A DNA stretch of 13,608 nucleotides from Bacteroidales bacterium UBA6408 (GTDB taxonomy: Bacteria > Bacteroidota > Bacteroidia > Bacteroidales > UBA932). Shown here piece by piece: positions 5,406-13,608 of the stretch; position 1 is the stretch's first letter; each line of letters begins with the position of its first letter. Under the pieces are notes generated by a model. It made no database searches. It had not been told where the DNA came from and worked only from the letters and a program-made list of their open reading frames with translations. The stretch lies in contig DJPQ01000105.1 of NCBI GenBank assembly GCA_002439805.1, positions 1-13,608 of the forward strand, given 5' to 3'. The translations under genes and the position numbers were made by a program.

Positions 5406-6731
5406 ATGAGAAGATTTCGCATAACTTTTATTACGCTTGCAGCTGCGGTTCTCTCCCTCGTTTCCTGTGTAGGGGGGGGCAGGTCGCTAAATGACAACTA
5501 TATGTGGTTCGACTGCGAAGCGAACTACGCCACACTTTCCCATCCGGATTCAATCCGTTTCTATCTTGAAAAATGCCGTGCCCTCGGCTTCGACAATGTC
5601 GTCGTCGATGTCAAGTCGATAATGGGCGAGGTGCTCTATGACAGCGATATAGCCCCTTACATGGGCGACTGGGAAGGCGTCACGCGCCGGAGGGACTACG
5701 ATATGATGGGACATTTCATCCGCTTCGGACACGAACTCGGAATGCGGGTGTTCGCCTCCCTCAATGTCTTCGCCGGCGGCCACAACTGGTTCGACCGGGG
5801 CATAATCTACGGCGACAAGGCGGCCTGGCAGTCAATCTGTTACGACAAGGGCAAACTCGTCCCCATTTCGAGCATAAAGACCAACTACAACGGAATGCTG
5901 AACCCGTCCAACCCGGAGGTTCAGCAGTATCAGCTCGACATTCTCAGAGAGTTCATCACCAAATATCCGGAGACCGACGGGCTCATCTTCGACCGCGTCC
6001 GCTACGACGGCGTCACGGCCGACTTCAGCGACCTTTCACGCGCACAGTTCGAGGAGTATGCCGGCATCCGCGTGCAGAACTGGCCGGAGGACGTGCTCAG
6101 CTGGTACGACGCGGACGGAAATCTCCGTGAGAACTGGGTTCTCGGCATCCGCGGCAAGAAATGGGTCGAGTGGCGCGCCGGGGTCATACATGACTTCGTG
6201 GCGAAGGCCCACACCATGCTGAAGGAACTCAGGCCCGACCTCATCATAGGGGACTACACCGGCGCGTGGTATCCGACGTACTGGCAGCTCGGAGTGAACT
6301 GGGCGAGCCGGGAGTACGACCCGTGCAGGGTTCCGCAGTACCGCGAATGGGCTACCGAAAAGTACCATGAGACCGGCTATGCCGAACTTCTCGACGTCTA
6401 TATGACGGGGCTCTACTATTCGTTCATAACCAAGGCCGACGTTGACCGCGCCACCGGAGTGGTCGGGCAGCGCTCCGAGGCGGGGATGGACAACAGCCTC
6501 AGCTACTGCTACAGCGTCGAGGGCGGCGCCGAGCTCGCGGAGGAGGTCACTATGGGCGTGGTCCCGGTCGTGGGCTCTATCTATGTCGAGCAGTATCTCG
6601 GAGACTTCGGAAAGTTCCGTCCTGCCGTGGAGCAGGCTCTCAGGAGCACCGGCGGCGTGATGATTTTCGACATCGTGCATCTGAACAAACACCGCCTCTG
6701 GGACGAACTGGAGGCAGCTATGACAAAATAA
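5406..6731 (+). CDS. GHL10/family-10-like glycoside hydrolase lipoprotein
   Basis: The 441-residue product looks like a glycosyl hydrolase-like 10 (GHL10, DUF187-related) TIM-barrel protein, often annotated as an alpha-amylase-like or family 10 glycosylhydrolase in Bacteroidetes. A signal peptide leads to a lipobox (LVSC) with C21. Barrel signatures include YMWFDCEANYATLSHPDSIRF from 32, LGFDNVVVDVKSIMGEVLY (60-78), RVFASLNVFAGG (114-125), the strand DGLIFDRVRYDG (191-202) with acidic residues placed as in catalytic strands, IIGDYTGAW (280-288), and VYMTGLYYS (331-339). The catalytic residues cannot be named with certainty. The gene is the first of the operon and ends only 13 bp before susC, so it is almost certainly cotranscribed with it. 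A run of eight G (5472-5479) directly follows the lipobox codon region. The likely role is cleaving an extracellular or periplasmic glycan taken up by the SusCD pair; the linkage specificity is unknown. Confidence 0.75.
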   Translation: MRRFRITFITLAAAVLSLVSCVGGGRSLNDNYMWFDCEANYATLSHPDSIRFYLEKCRALGFDNVVVDVKSIMGEVLYDSDIAPYMGDWEGVTRRRDYDMMGHFIRFGHELGMRVFASLNVFAGGHNWFDRGIIYGDKAAWQSICYDKGKLVPISSIKTNYNGMLNPSNPEVQQYQLDILREFITKYPETDGLIFDRVRYDGVTADFSDLSRAQFEEYAGIRVQNWPEDVLSWYDADGNLRENWVLGIRGKKWVEWRAGVIHDFVAKAHTMLKELRPDLIIGDYTGAWYPTYWQLGVNWASREYDPCRVPQYREWATEKYHETGYAELLDVYMTGLYYSFITKADVDRATGVVGQRSEAGMDNSLSYCYSVEGGAELAEEVTMGVVPVVGSIYVEQYLGDFGKFRPAVEQALRSTGGVMIFDIVHLNKHRLWDELEAAMTK

Positions 6732-6744
6732 TAACACAATTCAA

Positions 6745-9700
6745 ATGAAATCACACTTGACAAATCTGATCTCGAACCTCCGGTTCAGGACCATGCTTGT
6801 GACGACCGTGCTCCTCTTTGCGGGAGTCCTGTCCGCTCATGCGCAGTCGCCCGTCAACGGGCGCGTCACCGACGTGAACGGGCAGCCCGTCGCGGGAGTG
6901 ACCGTGATGGTTGCAGGAACGACCAACGGAACGATGACCGACATGGACGGCAGGTGGACGCTGACTGCAAAGGCCGGCGACACCATTGAGTTCTCATGCC
7001 TCGGAATGGCCACGCAGACACGCCGGTGCAGCGGCAAGGCCGAGACTATCAACATCACCATGGAGGAGGACTCCCAGTTCATCGAGGAGACCATAGTCGT
7101 GGGCTACGGCACACAGAAGAAGTCCTCCATGACCTCGGCCGTCTCCGCGATGAAGGGAGATGAACTCCTCAAGGCGCCCGCCACCAATGTATCGCAGGTT
7201 CTCGCCGGCAAGCTTCCCGGCATCTCTTCCGTGCAGGAGTCCGGCCAGCCGGGAGAAGACCAGGCAAGCCTCAGGATTCGCGGGTCGATTTACGGCGTCG
7301 CATATGTCGTTGACGGCTTCCCTGTCTCCGACATCAATGACATAGACCCTGCCGACATCGAGAGCGTCTCTGTACTCAAGGACGGAGCGGCTGCGGCCGT
7401 CTATGGACTCAGCGGCGCCGGCGGCGTAATCATCGTGACGACCAAGCGCGGACAGCAGGGCCAGACCAAGATTACCTATAACGCCTCTCTCGGAGCATCG
7501 ATGAACGCGAACTTCCCTGAGTTCATGAACGGTCCGCAGTTCGCCTACTACTACAATGTGGCGGAGATGATGGACCAGATGGCGAGGGGCGTGATAACTT
7601 CCGACACTGAATACAAGCCGTACTTCACGAAGCATCAGGTGGAGCTTATGCTCAACGGGGATCCTACGGATGGCTGGGACAATGTGAACTACATCGATGA
7701 GGTCTTCGGAACCGGATTCAACCAGAAGCACAGTGTCACCGTGCAGGGCGGCAATGAAAAGACCCGCTATTTCGCCTCGTTCGGCTATCTTGGGCAGAAG
7801 GGAAACATCGACAACTTCGGCTACAGGCGCTACAATGTCCGTGCGAACCTTGAGTCGCGGATAGCCAAGAACTTCAACTTCACCCTCGGAGTTTCCGGAG
7901 TGCTGGGACGCAAGTCCGCTCCGTACTATATGGCTGGCTCCGGCGACAGTTCTGTCTATGGCGGAGACGAATCCACCAACTGGCTTTCAATAGCGAACCA
8001 GACAATTCAGATGCACCCGTATCTCCCCAAGACCTACAACGGGTTCTACACCGCATCGACAAAGAAGAACACCGGGCTTCCTCAGTCTCCTCTTGCCGCC
8101 ATCTATGATTCCGGCTACAGGAAGAACAACACTGCCGACGTCTCGGTGAACACCTCCCTCTCCTACGACGTGCCTTTCCTTGAGGGACTTCAGCTCAAGG
8201 TTTCCGGCTCGTATATGGGATATACCGCGAGTGCAAAGACTCTTTACACTCCCTATGACCTGATGTCGAACACCTACGATTCGGCTCTCGGCGAAATGAG
8301 CTGGAAGCAGGTGGTGTCGCCGAACGGCAACGGTTCCGGCAACACCGTCCAGGAAAGCGCCAACTGGTCGCGCCACCTTATCGGGCAGGCAAGCGTCGGC
8401 TATGTCCATTCCTTCGGCAAGCACAACCTTGACATACTCGCTCTTGCAGAGGTGCGGGACTGGAAGGCCAACGGCCTCGGAGCTGCCTCCAAGAACATTC
8501 CGTTCGCCTCTCTGCCGGAGCTCAGTTACGGAGTCCAGACGGAGGGTTCTGTCTATGGAAACAGCAACGCGACCCGCTCGGCCGGCTATGTGGCCAGGGT
8601 GCGCTACAACTATGACGAGAAGTATCTCGCCGAATTTTCCGGCCGCTATGACGGCTCCTACAAGTTCGCCGGAATGGCAAAGACCCGCTGGGGATTCTTC
8701 CCGTCGGCGTCACTCGGCTGGAACATGGCCAAGGAGCGCTGGCTGGAGAACGCGGCCTGCCTTGACGAGCTCAAGCTCCGCGCCTCCGTCGGCCTTCTCG
8801 GAAATGACTCCGTCTCTCCGTACGCCTTTCTCAGCACATACGCGCAGGGCGGCAATGTTATTCTCGGCAGCACCGTGAATCCTTCCTATTATACGAACGT
8901 CATCGCCAACCCGGATCTTTCATGGGAGAAGACGCTTTCCTACAATGCCGGCGTTGACCTCAGCCTGTGGAACGAAAAGCTCGGCGCGGAAATCGACGCG
9001 TTCTACAACTACACCTACGACATCCTCACTGCCCAGGGCTCTAATTTCCCGCCTTCAATGGGAGGATACTATCCGACCTATGTCAACGGAAACGCCATTG
9101 ACACGGGCGGTATCGACATAATGCTCTCGCACAAGAACACCGTCATGCTTGCCGGGCAGCCGTTCACCTACGGAATCTCCGGGAACGTGACATACGCCAA
9201 GTCGCGCTGGATTATATATCCGGACCAGCCGAACATTCCGGAGTATCAGAAAGTTACCGGCACGGAAGTCGGAGCCATCATGACATGGGTGGCGGACGGT
9301 CTCTACAAATCCGAAGAGGAAATTGACAATTCCGCATGGTATGGAACCCGTCCGTGCATCGGAGACATAAAGTATGTGGATATAAACGGAGACGGCAAGA
9401 TTGATTCCGATGACCGCTGCCGCGTCGGAAGCAACAACCGCCCTAAGCTGACTTATGGCCTCAATCTCAACTTCTCGTGGTATGGTTTCGACCTCTCCGC
9501 GCAGTTCACGGGCGGCGCCCTGTTCGACGTCTCCCTCACGGGCACGTATTTCAACGGATATGACGACAACACCGTATGGACTCAGACATTCAAGGAGAAC
9601 GCGAACTCTCCGCTGTTCCTCGTCGAGAATGCCTACAGCATCTATAACCCTGACGGCACATTCCCTCGCCTGACCCTCGGAAACCCGGGACACGGCGGCG

Positions 9701-9957
9701 ACAACGGGCTTGGCTCGACGTTCTGGCTCCGCGACGGCAAATATGTCCGTCTCAAGACTGCGCAGTTGGGCTACACCTTCCCGCGCAAATGGATGGAAAG
9801 GCTCAAGATTGACACGCTCCGTCTCTTCGTCGAGGGGCAGAACCTCTTCACGATAGACGGGCTTCCGGACGGAATCGACCCTGAGTCCCCGGGAACCAAC
9901 AACGGCTACTATCCTCAGCAGCGGCTTCTGATGGGCGGACTGACATTAACATTCTAA
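6745..9957 (+). CDS. SusC/RagA-family TonB-linked outer-membrane transporter
   Basis: The 1070-residue product is a full-length SusC-type TonB-dependent transporter. A signal peptide ends near AHAQ (31-34). A carboxypeptidase-regulatory-like domain spans about 36-108 (VNGRVTDVNGQPVAGVTVMVAGT onward). A TonB-box region includes EETIVVGYGTQKK (114-126). The plug domain (about 127-240) carries SLRIRGS (175-181) and LKDGAAAAVYG (211-221) followed by GGVIIVTTKRG. The remaining residues form the beta-barrel, ending in GGLTLTF with the terminal Phe expected for outer-membrane insertion. It would import oligosaccharides, energised by TonB, with SusD as the lid. The start at 6745 gives a rather long n-region; an internal ATG at 6793 (M17) would leave a more typical signal peptide. 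The first is preferred for its spacing after the upstream stop. Substrate cannot be read from the sequence. Confidence 0.96.
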   Translation: MKSHLTNLISNLRFRTMLVTTVLLFAGVLSAHAQSPVNGRVTDVNGQPVAGVTVMVAGTTNGTMTDMDGRWTLTAKAGDTIEFSCLGMATQTRRCSGKAETINITMEEDSQFIEETIVVGYGTQKKSSMTSAVSAMKGDELLKAPATNVSQVLAGKLPGISSVQESGQPGEDQASLRIRGSIYGVAYVVDGFPVSDINDIDPADIESVSVLKDGAAAAVYGLSGAGGVIIVTTKRGQQGQTKITYNASLGASMNANFPEFMNGPQFAYYYNVAEMMDQMARGVITSDTEYKPYFTKHQVELMLNGDPTDGWDNVNYIDEVFGTGFNQKHSVTVQGGNEKTRYFASFGYLGQKGNIDNFGYRRYNVRANLESRIAKNFNFTLGVSGVLGRKSAPYYMAGSGDSSVYGGDESTNWLSIANQTIQMHPYLPKTYNGFYTASTKKNTGLPQSPLAAIYDSGYRKNNTADVSVNTSLSYDVPFLEGLQLKVSGSYMGYTASAKTLYTPYDLMSNTYDSALGEMSWKQVVSPNGNGSGNTVQESANWSRHLIGQASVGYVHSFGKHNLDILALAEVRDWKANGLGAASKNIPFASLPELSYGVQTEGSVYGNSNATRSAGYVARVRYNYDEKYLAEFSGRYDGSYKFAGMAKTRWGFFPSASLGWNMAKERWLENAACLDELKLRASVGLLGNDSVSPYAFLSTYAQGGNVILGSTVNPSYYTNVIANPDLSWEKTLSYNAGVDLSLWNEKLGAEIDAFYNYTYDILTAQGSNFPPSMGGYYPTYVNGNAIDTGGIDIMLSHKNTVMLAGQPFTYGISGNVTYAKSRWIIYPDQPNIPEYQKVTGTEVGAIMTWVADGLYKSEEEIDNSAWYGTRPCIGDIKYVDINGDGKIDSDDRCRVGSNNRPKLTYGLNLNFSWYGFDLSAQFTGGALFDVSLTGTYFNGYDDNTVWTQTFKENANSPLFLVENAYSIYNPDGTFPRLTLGNPGHGGDNGLGSTFWLRDGKYVRLKTAQLGYTFPRKWMERLKIDTLRLFVEGQNLFTIDGLPDGIDPESPGTNNGYYPQQRLLMGGLTLTF

Positions 9958-9967
9958 AAAAGGGACG

Positions 9968-11641
9968 ATGATTATGAAGAATATATTTAAGGGATGCGTG
10001 CTCGCTGCGGCGTTGATTGGCGGCGCTTCCTGCACAAAGATGCTTGACATGACCCCGACCAATCTTGTCTCTGGCAAGGCAATCTGGGAAAAGACGGAGT
10101 CGGCCGAATGGGCTGTAAATTCCATTTACACCTACATCTACGGCGTTGTGGCGAATCAGAGTCTGGTCGGATTGACGGAGTCTCTGACGGACATGATGAA
10201 ATACGGTTCATATAATTACAATTCCCGGGCGTTCATTCCGAGCGAGTTCGCCTATGGGGATGCGACCACCCTTACCGCGTCGTATGTTGATGTCTATATG
10301 GGATATTGGGGTACCCAGTATTCCCGTATTCTCAACACTAATGAGGCCCTGAGCAACCTGAAATCCTATGGACAGATGTCGGATGAAGACAAAATTCGTC
10401 TCGAGGCCGAGCTGCGCTTCATGAGAGCCTATCTCTATTTCGACCTCGTGAAACGCTACAGGGAAGTCATCATCTATGATGAGGATTTGTCAGCAATCGT
10501 CAAGGACAGGAAACTGGACACGGAGGAGCAGGGCTGGGACTTTATCCAGAAGGACCTTGATTTCGCGGCCGCAAAGCTTCCCGCGAAAGAGGATGCGAAA
10601 GGCCGTCTCGACAAGGGAATGGCATACGCCTTCCTCACGCGCACGATGCTGTATGCCAAAAGGTACGATGCGGTGATTGCCGCCGCCGACGAGGTGAAGA
10701 AGCTCGGCTACGACCTTGAGAAGAAATATGCCGACTCCTACTCCAAGTCCACCGTCGATGGAAATGTGGAGGCCATTCTCCAGTACCATTTCAGCCGCGC
10801 CGAGAACGTGACGCACGGCTTTGACTTCTACTACACTCCAGGCGGGGACTATGCTCTGAACGGCACGACCGGCGGCGGATACGGCACTCCTACTCAGGAA
10901 CTTGTGGAGTCTTATGAAAAGGCGACGGGCGGCAAGCCGGACTGGGCTCCTTGGCACGGGACGGGCATTACGGACACACCGCCTTATGCCGAACTGGAGC
11001 CGCGCTTCCATGCAACCGTCCTTTACAACGGTTCCGACTGGAAAGGACGCAAGGTTGAACCATATCTCGGGGGAGCCGACGGATTCTGCGAGTGGAATGC
11101 CGAGCCGGAGCCGGACGGGCGCTCTACCACCGGCTACTACCTGCGCAAGATGGTTGATGAAACCCATGACGTGAAACAGTATCCGTCCGACGGCGTCCAG
11201 CCGATAACCGTCATCCGCTATGCCGAGGTGCTTCTCAACAAGGCGGAGGCTCTGCATGCGACGGGTGAAGAGGGACAGGCAAACGGAATCGTTAACGACA
11301 TCCGCAGCCGCGTAGGCCTTCCCGCAATCACTGCCGACGGCGCTGACCTTATGGCGGCAATCCGTCAGGAGCGCAAGGTTGAGTTTGCCTTCGAGGGGCT
11401 CTGGTACTGGGACCTGCGCCGCTGGGGAATAGCCCACAAGGCCTACCCGGAGGGACTTACCGGCTATCAGGTGCACGGGTTCAAGATTACCAAGGACGAG
11501 GAAGGCAACTTCACCTACGACTACATAAGCGTCGATGACAAGGACCGCAACTTCCCGGAAAGGCTCTATCGCTTCCCTCTGCCTGCCGATGAACTTAATA
11601 ACAACGGTGCGCTGGAAGGACAGTTCCCTGAATGGAGATAA
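9968..11641 (+). CDS. SusD/RagB-family outer-membrane lipoprotein
   Basis: The 557-residue product is a SusD homologue, the surface glycan-binding lid of the SusC transporter. The lipobox (GASC) places lipidated C22 before TKMLDMTPTN. The N-terminal helical part includes RLEAELRFMRAYLYFDLVKRY (144-164), a classical SusD TPR-like segment. The C-terminal half has IRYAEVLLNKAEAL (416-429), IVNDIRSRVGLP (441-452) and IRQERKVEFAFEGLWYWDLRRWG (465-487), all family hallmarks, and ends with RLYRFPLPADEL...QFPEW. It follows susC by 10 bp in the same operon. Two in-frame starts compete (9968 and 9974); the purine-rich AAAAAAGGGA just upstream fits 9968 but does not exclude 9974. Length is ordinary for the family. 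Confidence 0.96.
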   Translation: MIMKNIFKGCVLAAALIGGASCTKMLDMTPTNLVSGKAIWEKTESAEWAVNSIYTYIYGVVANQSLVGLTESLTDMMKYGSYNYNSRAFIPSEFAYGDATTLTASYVDVYMGYWGTQYSRILNTNEALSNLKSYGQMSDEDKIRLEAELRFMRAYLYFDLVKRYREVIIYDEDLSAIVKDRKLDTEEQGWDFIQKDLDFAAAKLPAKEDAKGRLDKGMAYAFLTRTMLYAKRYDAVIAAADEVKKLGYDLEKKYADSYSKSTVDGNVEAILQYHFSRAENVTHGFDFYYTPGGDYALNGTTGGGYGTPTQELVESYEKATGGKPDWAPWHGTGITDTPPYAELEPRFHATVLYNGSDWKGRKVEPYLGGADGFCEWNAEPEPDGRSTTGYYLRKMVDETHDVKQYPSDGVQPITVIRYAEVLLNKAEALHATGEEGQANGIVNDIRSRVGLPAITADGADLMAAIRQERKVEFAFEGLWYWDLRRWGIAHKAYPEGLTGYQVHGFKITKDEEGNFTYDYISVDDKDRNFPERLYRFPLPADELNNNGALEGQFPEWR

Positions 11642-11654
11642 TGCTTAAACGAAA

Positions 11655-13391
11655 ATGAAAATGAAAAGAATACTCTGTAATATAATTGCTGCGGCCGCTC
11701 TGCTGGCGTCGTTCGCCTCCTGCCAGAAACCGCACTATGTCGAGCCGACGGCTGAGCGCGACGGGTTCACGAGCCTCAGCGCCTATTTTACCTCCGGCGA
11801 GTATGTCAACAGTGAACTCGCGAAGCTTGAGGTCACCGACGAGATGATAAAAAGCGGAGTGCTTGTCGTGAAGGTCCCGTACTATTATCCGGAGCCGTCG
11901 GAGAACAGTACGGCCGTCGCGATGTCCCGCGTCAGGATGAAGGCCGAGCTTGGCAAGAACTGCTATCTCACTCCTTCGCTCACGATACTCGACCTCAACG
12001 AGGAGAATGAGTTCACCTACACCGATGCCAAGGGAAACACCTATCCTATAATAATTACCGGACGAAGGACCAAGTTTCACACCGCGTCGTTCGTCTCGTT
12101 TGAACTCGTCGATATGTTCGAGGGTTTCATCGACAATGACGAGAGGAAGATATATCTCTACACCAATGACGACCTGGCTTCATGTACTGCAAAGGCGGTT
12201 CCCTATGCTCATTCGGAGGTCATCACCGACCTCTCCGTGGCGCGGAACTACAACGAGCCGCAGACAATAGTGATTCGTGCGCAGGATGGAACTGACTATG
12301 AGTATGTTACGGAAAAGGCTAAGCCAACGAAGATACGTAACGGGTTCAATGCGAATTCGGTCAAGCAGCTCTTCAGCATAGACCCGAAGTCCCGGCTCGG
12401 CACTCCTGAGTACCAGTCAACCGGAATCTATGCCTCCCTTGCTTCCATTGAGGGCTATCTGGTAGTCTGCCTTGGCGACGGCTCGACTCCGTTCTACATC
12501 CACGGGACCACTGCGGAGAAGCTTGGCGAGATTAACCTCGGCTCCGCTGAAGCCGCCTCGATTACAAGCGACGAGGCCGGTCACATGCTGATAGTCAATG
12601 CCGTCGATAAGGCGGATTCGAAACTCAGGATTTACAGGACTTCTTCCGTGACGGCGGCTCCGGAACTCTTCTATGAATATGACAATCAGATGCCTCTGCC
12701 TGTCGGCCGGAAAATGAAGGTCAGCGGCGACATAGACGGAAATGCCGTGATTACCCTGCCTTACGGAGGAGTGTCCGGAGTCACCGAGTCTTCCCAGTTC
12801 CTCTCTCTGACTGTTACCGGAGGTTCCGTGACGGAGGCAAAGGTAATAGACCTTGCTCCTGCCGGCTTGTCATGGTCCGTGTTCCCGGCTTCGGCGACGG
12901 GCGTGGCTCCGGCGTCATCGTCCCCTTCCGCAGGCTACTTCGCCGCGTCATACATGAAATACAATGAAATTTACAATAGGTTGGACTACATCAATGCCGA
13001 CGGAGGAATCGTGAGGACAATAGGATATTCAGATGCCGGAGCATCAAACTACAATGCTACGGTGGTTGAATCCAAGTCCTACAACAATGTCCAGTATCTT
13101 GCCCTTTTCGTCCTCGGGTATTTCCCGGGATGGGGCGGCCATCCGTTCCTTTATGTGTATAATGTCTCGAACAAGGGAAAGCTCAACGGTTATATACCGG
13201 AGTCGGACGCTCTGGTCGTAGCCGATGAGGCCATAAAGTCCAACAACGGCGCGGGAACGGATTCCTCGATGTCAACCGGGGATGTTATAATCGCTCCGTC
13301 CGCCGACGGCTTCAAGATATTCATCTACTACTACGACCAGTTCTCCGGAGTCATCGGAGGCTACACCGCCGACTGCATAAAGAGAAACTGA
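11655..13391 (+). CDS. SusE/F-position surface lipoprotein, DUF5018-like with propeller-like C-terminus
   Basis: The 578-residue product begins with a signal peptide and lipobox FASC (C23). Two consecutive Ig-like, beta-rich segments follow (about 38-140 and 143-222). Each ends in a pattern such as FTYTDAKGNTYPIIITG or IVIRAQDGTDYEYVTE, typical of the extracellular Ig-like modules of DUF5018-type Bacteroidetes lipoproteins. The rest (about 228-578) is beta-rich with repeated blade-like stretches (GYLVVCLGDGSTPFYIHG, GHMLIVNAVDKADSKLRIYR, QYLALFVLGYFP, HPFLYVYNVSNKG, GFKIFIYYYDQF), suggesting a beta-propeller-like domain. No catalytic motif is evident. It lies 13 bp after susD, the slot usually held by surface glycan-binding proteins, so a binding role is the best guess. 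The family name is recalled from pattern, not searched. A second in-frame ATG lies two codons downstream. Confidence 0.7.
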   Translation: MKMKRILCNIIAAAALLASFASCQKPHYVEPTAERDGFTSLSAYFTSGEYVNSELAKLEVTDEMIKSGVLVVKVPYYYPEPSENSTAVAMSRVRMKAELGKNCYLTPSLTILDLNEENEFTYTDAKGNTYPIIITGRRTKFHTASFVSFELVDMFEGFIDNDERKIYLYTNDDLASCTAKAVPYAHSEVITDLSVARNYNEPQTIVIRAQDGTDYEYVTEKAKPTKIRNGFNANSVKQLFSIDPKSRLGTPEYQSTGIYASLASIEGYLVVCLGDGSTPFYIHGTTAEKLGEINLGSAEAASITSDEAGHMLIVNAVDKADSKLRIYRTSSVTAAPELFYEYDNQMPLPVGRKMKVSGDIDGNAVITLPYGGVSGVTESSQFLSLTVTGGSVTEAKVIDLAPAGLSWSVFPASATGVAPASSSPSAGYFAASYMKYNEIYNRLDYINADGGIVRTIGYSDAGASNYNATVVESKSYNNVQYLALFVLGYFPGWGGHPFLYVYNVSNKGKLNGYIPESDALVVADEAIKSNNGAGTDSSMSTGDVIIAPSADGFKIFIYYYDQFSGVIGGYTADCIKRN

Positions 13392-13477
13392 CGTTCACCG
13401 GAAGAAGCAAACAACAAGACTGACGGTCGTCTGCAACCTTGTCAATTAAGGCCGTCTCAATTAAACGGGATTTTATA

Positions 13478-13608
13478 ATGAAGATCAGAATCAATCATTT
13501 ATTTGTGGCGCTTGCGCTTGTCTGCGGGGCCGCAGGCTGCGAAAAGCCTGAAACGGGATTCCTGTGGCGGGATGAATGGAAAGAACCGGAAGTTCCGGAC
13601 CAGCCGGA
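13478..13608 (+). CDS. Lipoprotein of unknown function, N-terminal part, cut by window end
   Basis: An ATG at 13478 opens a frame that runs to the right edge (43 full codons). It begins with a signal peptide, MKIRINHLFVALALVCG, and a lipobox AAGC with C21, followed by an acidic, proline-rich stretch (EKPETGFLWRDEWKEPEVPDQP) of the type that links a lipid anchor to an enzyme or binding domain. It is 86 bp after the DUF5018-like gene on the same strand, so it is probably another member of the operon. The functional domain lies outside the window and cannot be named. Confidence 0.75.
   Translation, partial: MKIRINHLFVALALVCGAAGCEKPETGFLWRDEWKEPEVPDQP

Noticed and set aside
13443..13464. CAATTAA direct repeat between the last two genes
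   Set aside because: Two 7-bp copies in AT-rich spacer are expected by chance and show no further structure.

Overview
The window looks like chromosome from a GC-rich member of the Bacteroidales (phylum Bacteroidota). The evidence is an adjacent SusC/SusD pair, lipoproteins with Bacteroidetes-style lipoboxes, -7 elements of the form TAnnTTTG, A-rich rather than Shine-Dalgarno start regions, and a repeat whose antisense translation reads CHLERSE, a familiar spurious peptide from this group. An Alistipes/Rikenellaceae-like origin is plausible, but this is inferred from style and base composition only.

Layout. Positions 1-1797 (+) are housekeeping redox genes: the last 29 codons of an NfnA/SudB-like FAD/NAD-binding subunit, then a GltA/NfnB-like flavoprotein. 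The second gene is longer than its family because of two insertions. One of them is an in-frame, reverse-oriented copy of the repeat that also fills the gap between the two genes. Positions 1844-4073 (-) hold a GH20 beta-N-acetylhexosaminidase lipoprotein with a strong terminator. A short AT-rich region (4074-4204) carries mirror-image -7 boxes for the GH20 gene and for a glycerophosphodiester phosphodiesterase-like lipoprotein (4205-5002, +). A gene-free stretch of about 400 bp follows (5003-5405). It holds a roughly 105-bp imperfect palindrome that supplies the phosphodiesterase stop codon, a promoter candidate, and a long leader with a hairpin and a possible 20-codon ORF.

From 5406 to the right edge lies a polysaccharide-utilisation-type operon: a GHL10/family-10-like glycosidase lipoprotein with an 8-G tract right after its lipobox, SusC, SusD, a SusE/F-position surface lipoprotein resembling DUF5018-type proteins, and the start of another lipoprotein cut by the window edge.

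How the genes could work together (inference). SusC and SusD would bind and import oligosaccharide, the DUF5018-like lipoprotein would help capture glycan at the surface, the GHL10-like lipoprotein would cleave it, and the neighbouring GH20 would release terminal N-acetylhexosamines. The phosphodiesterase suggests a substrate with glycerophosphate or another phosphodiester, but nothing in the sequence proves the substrate. No transposase, CRISPR array, tRNA or rRNA was seen.
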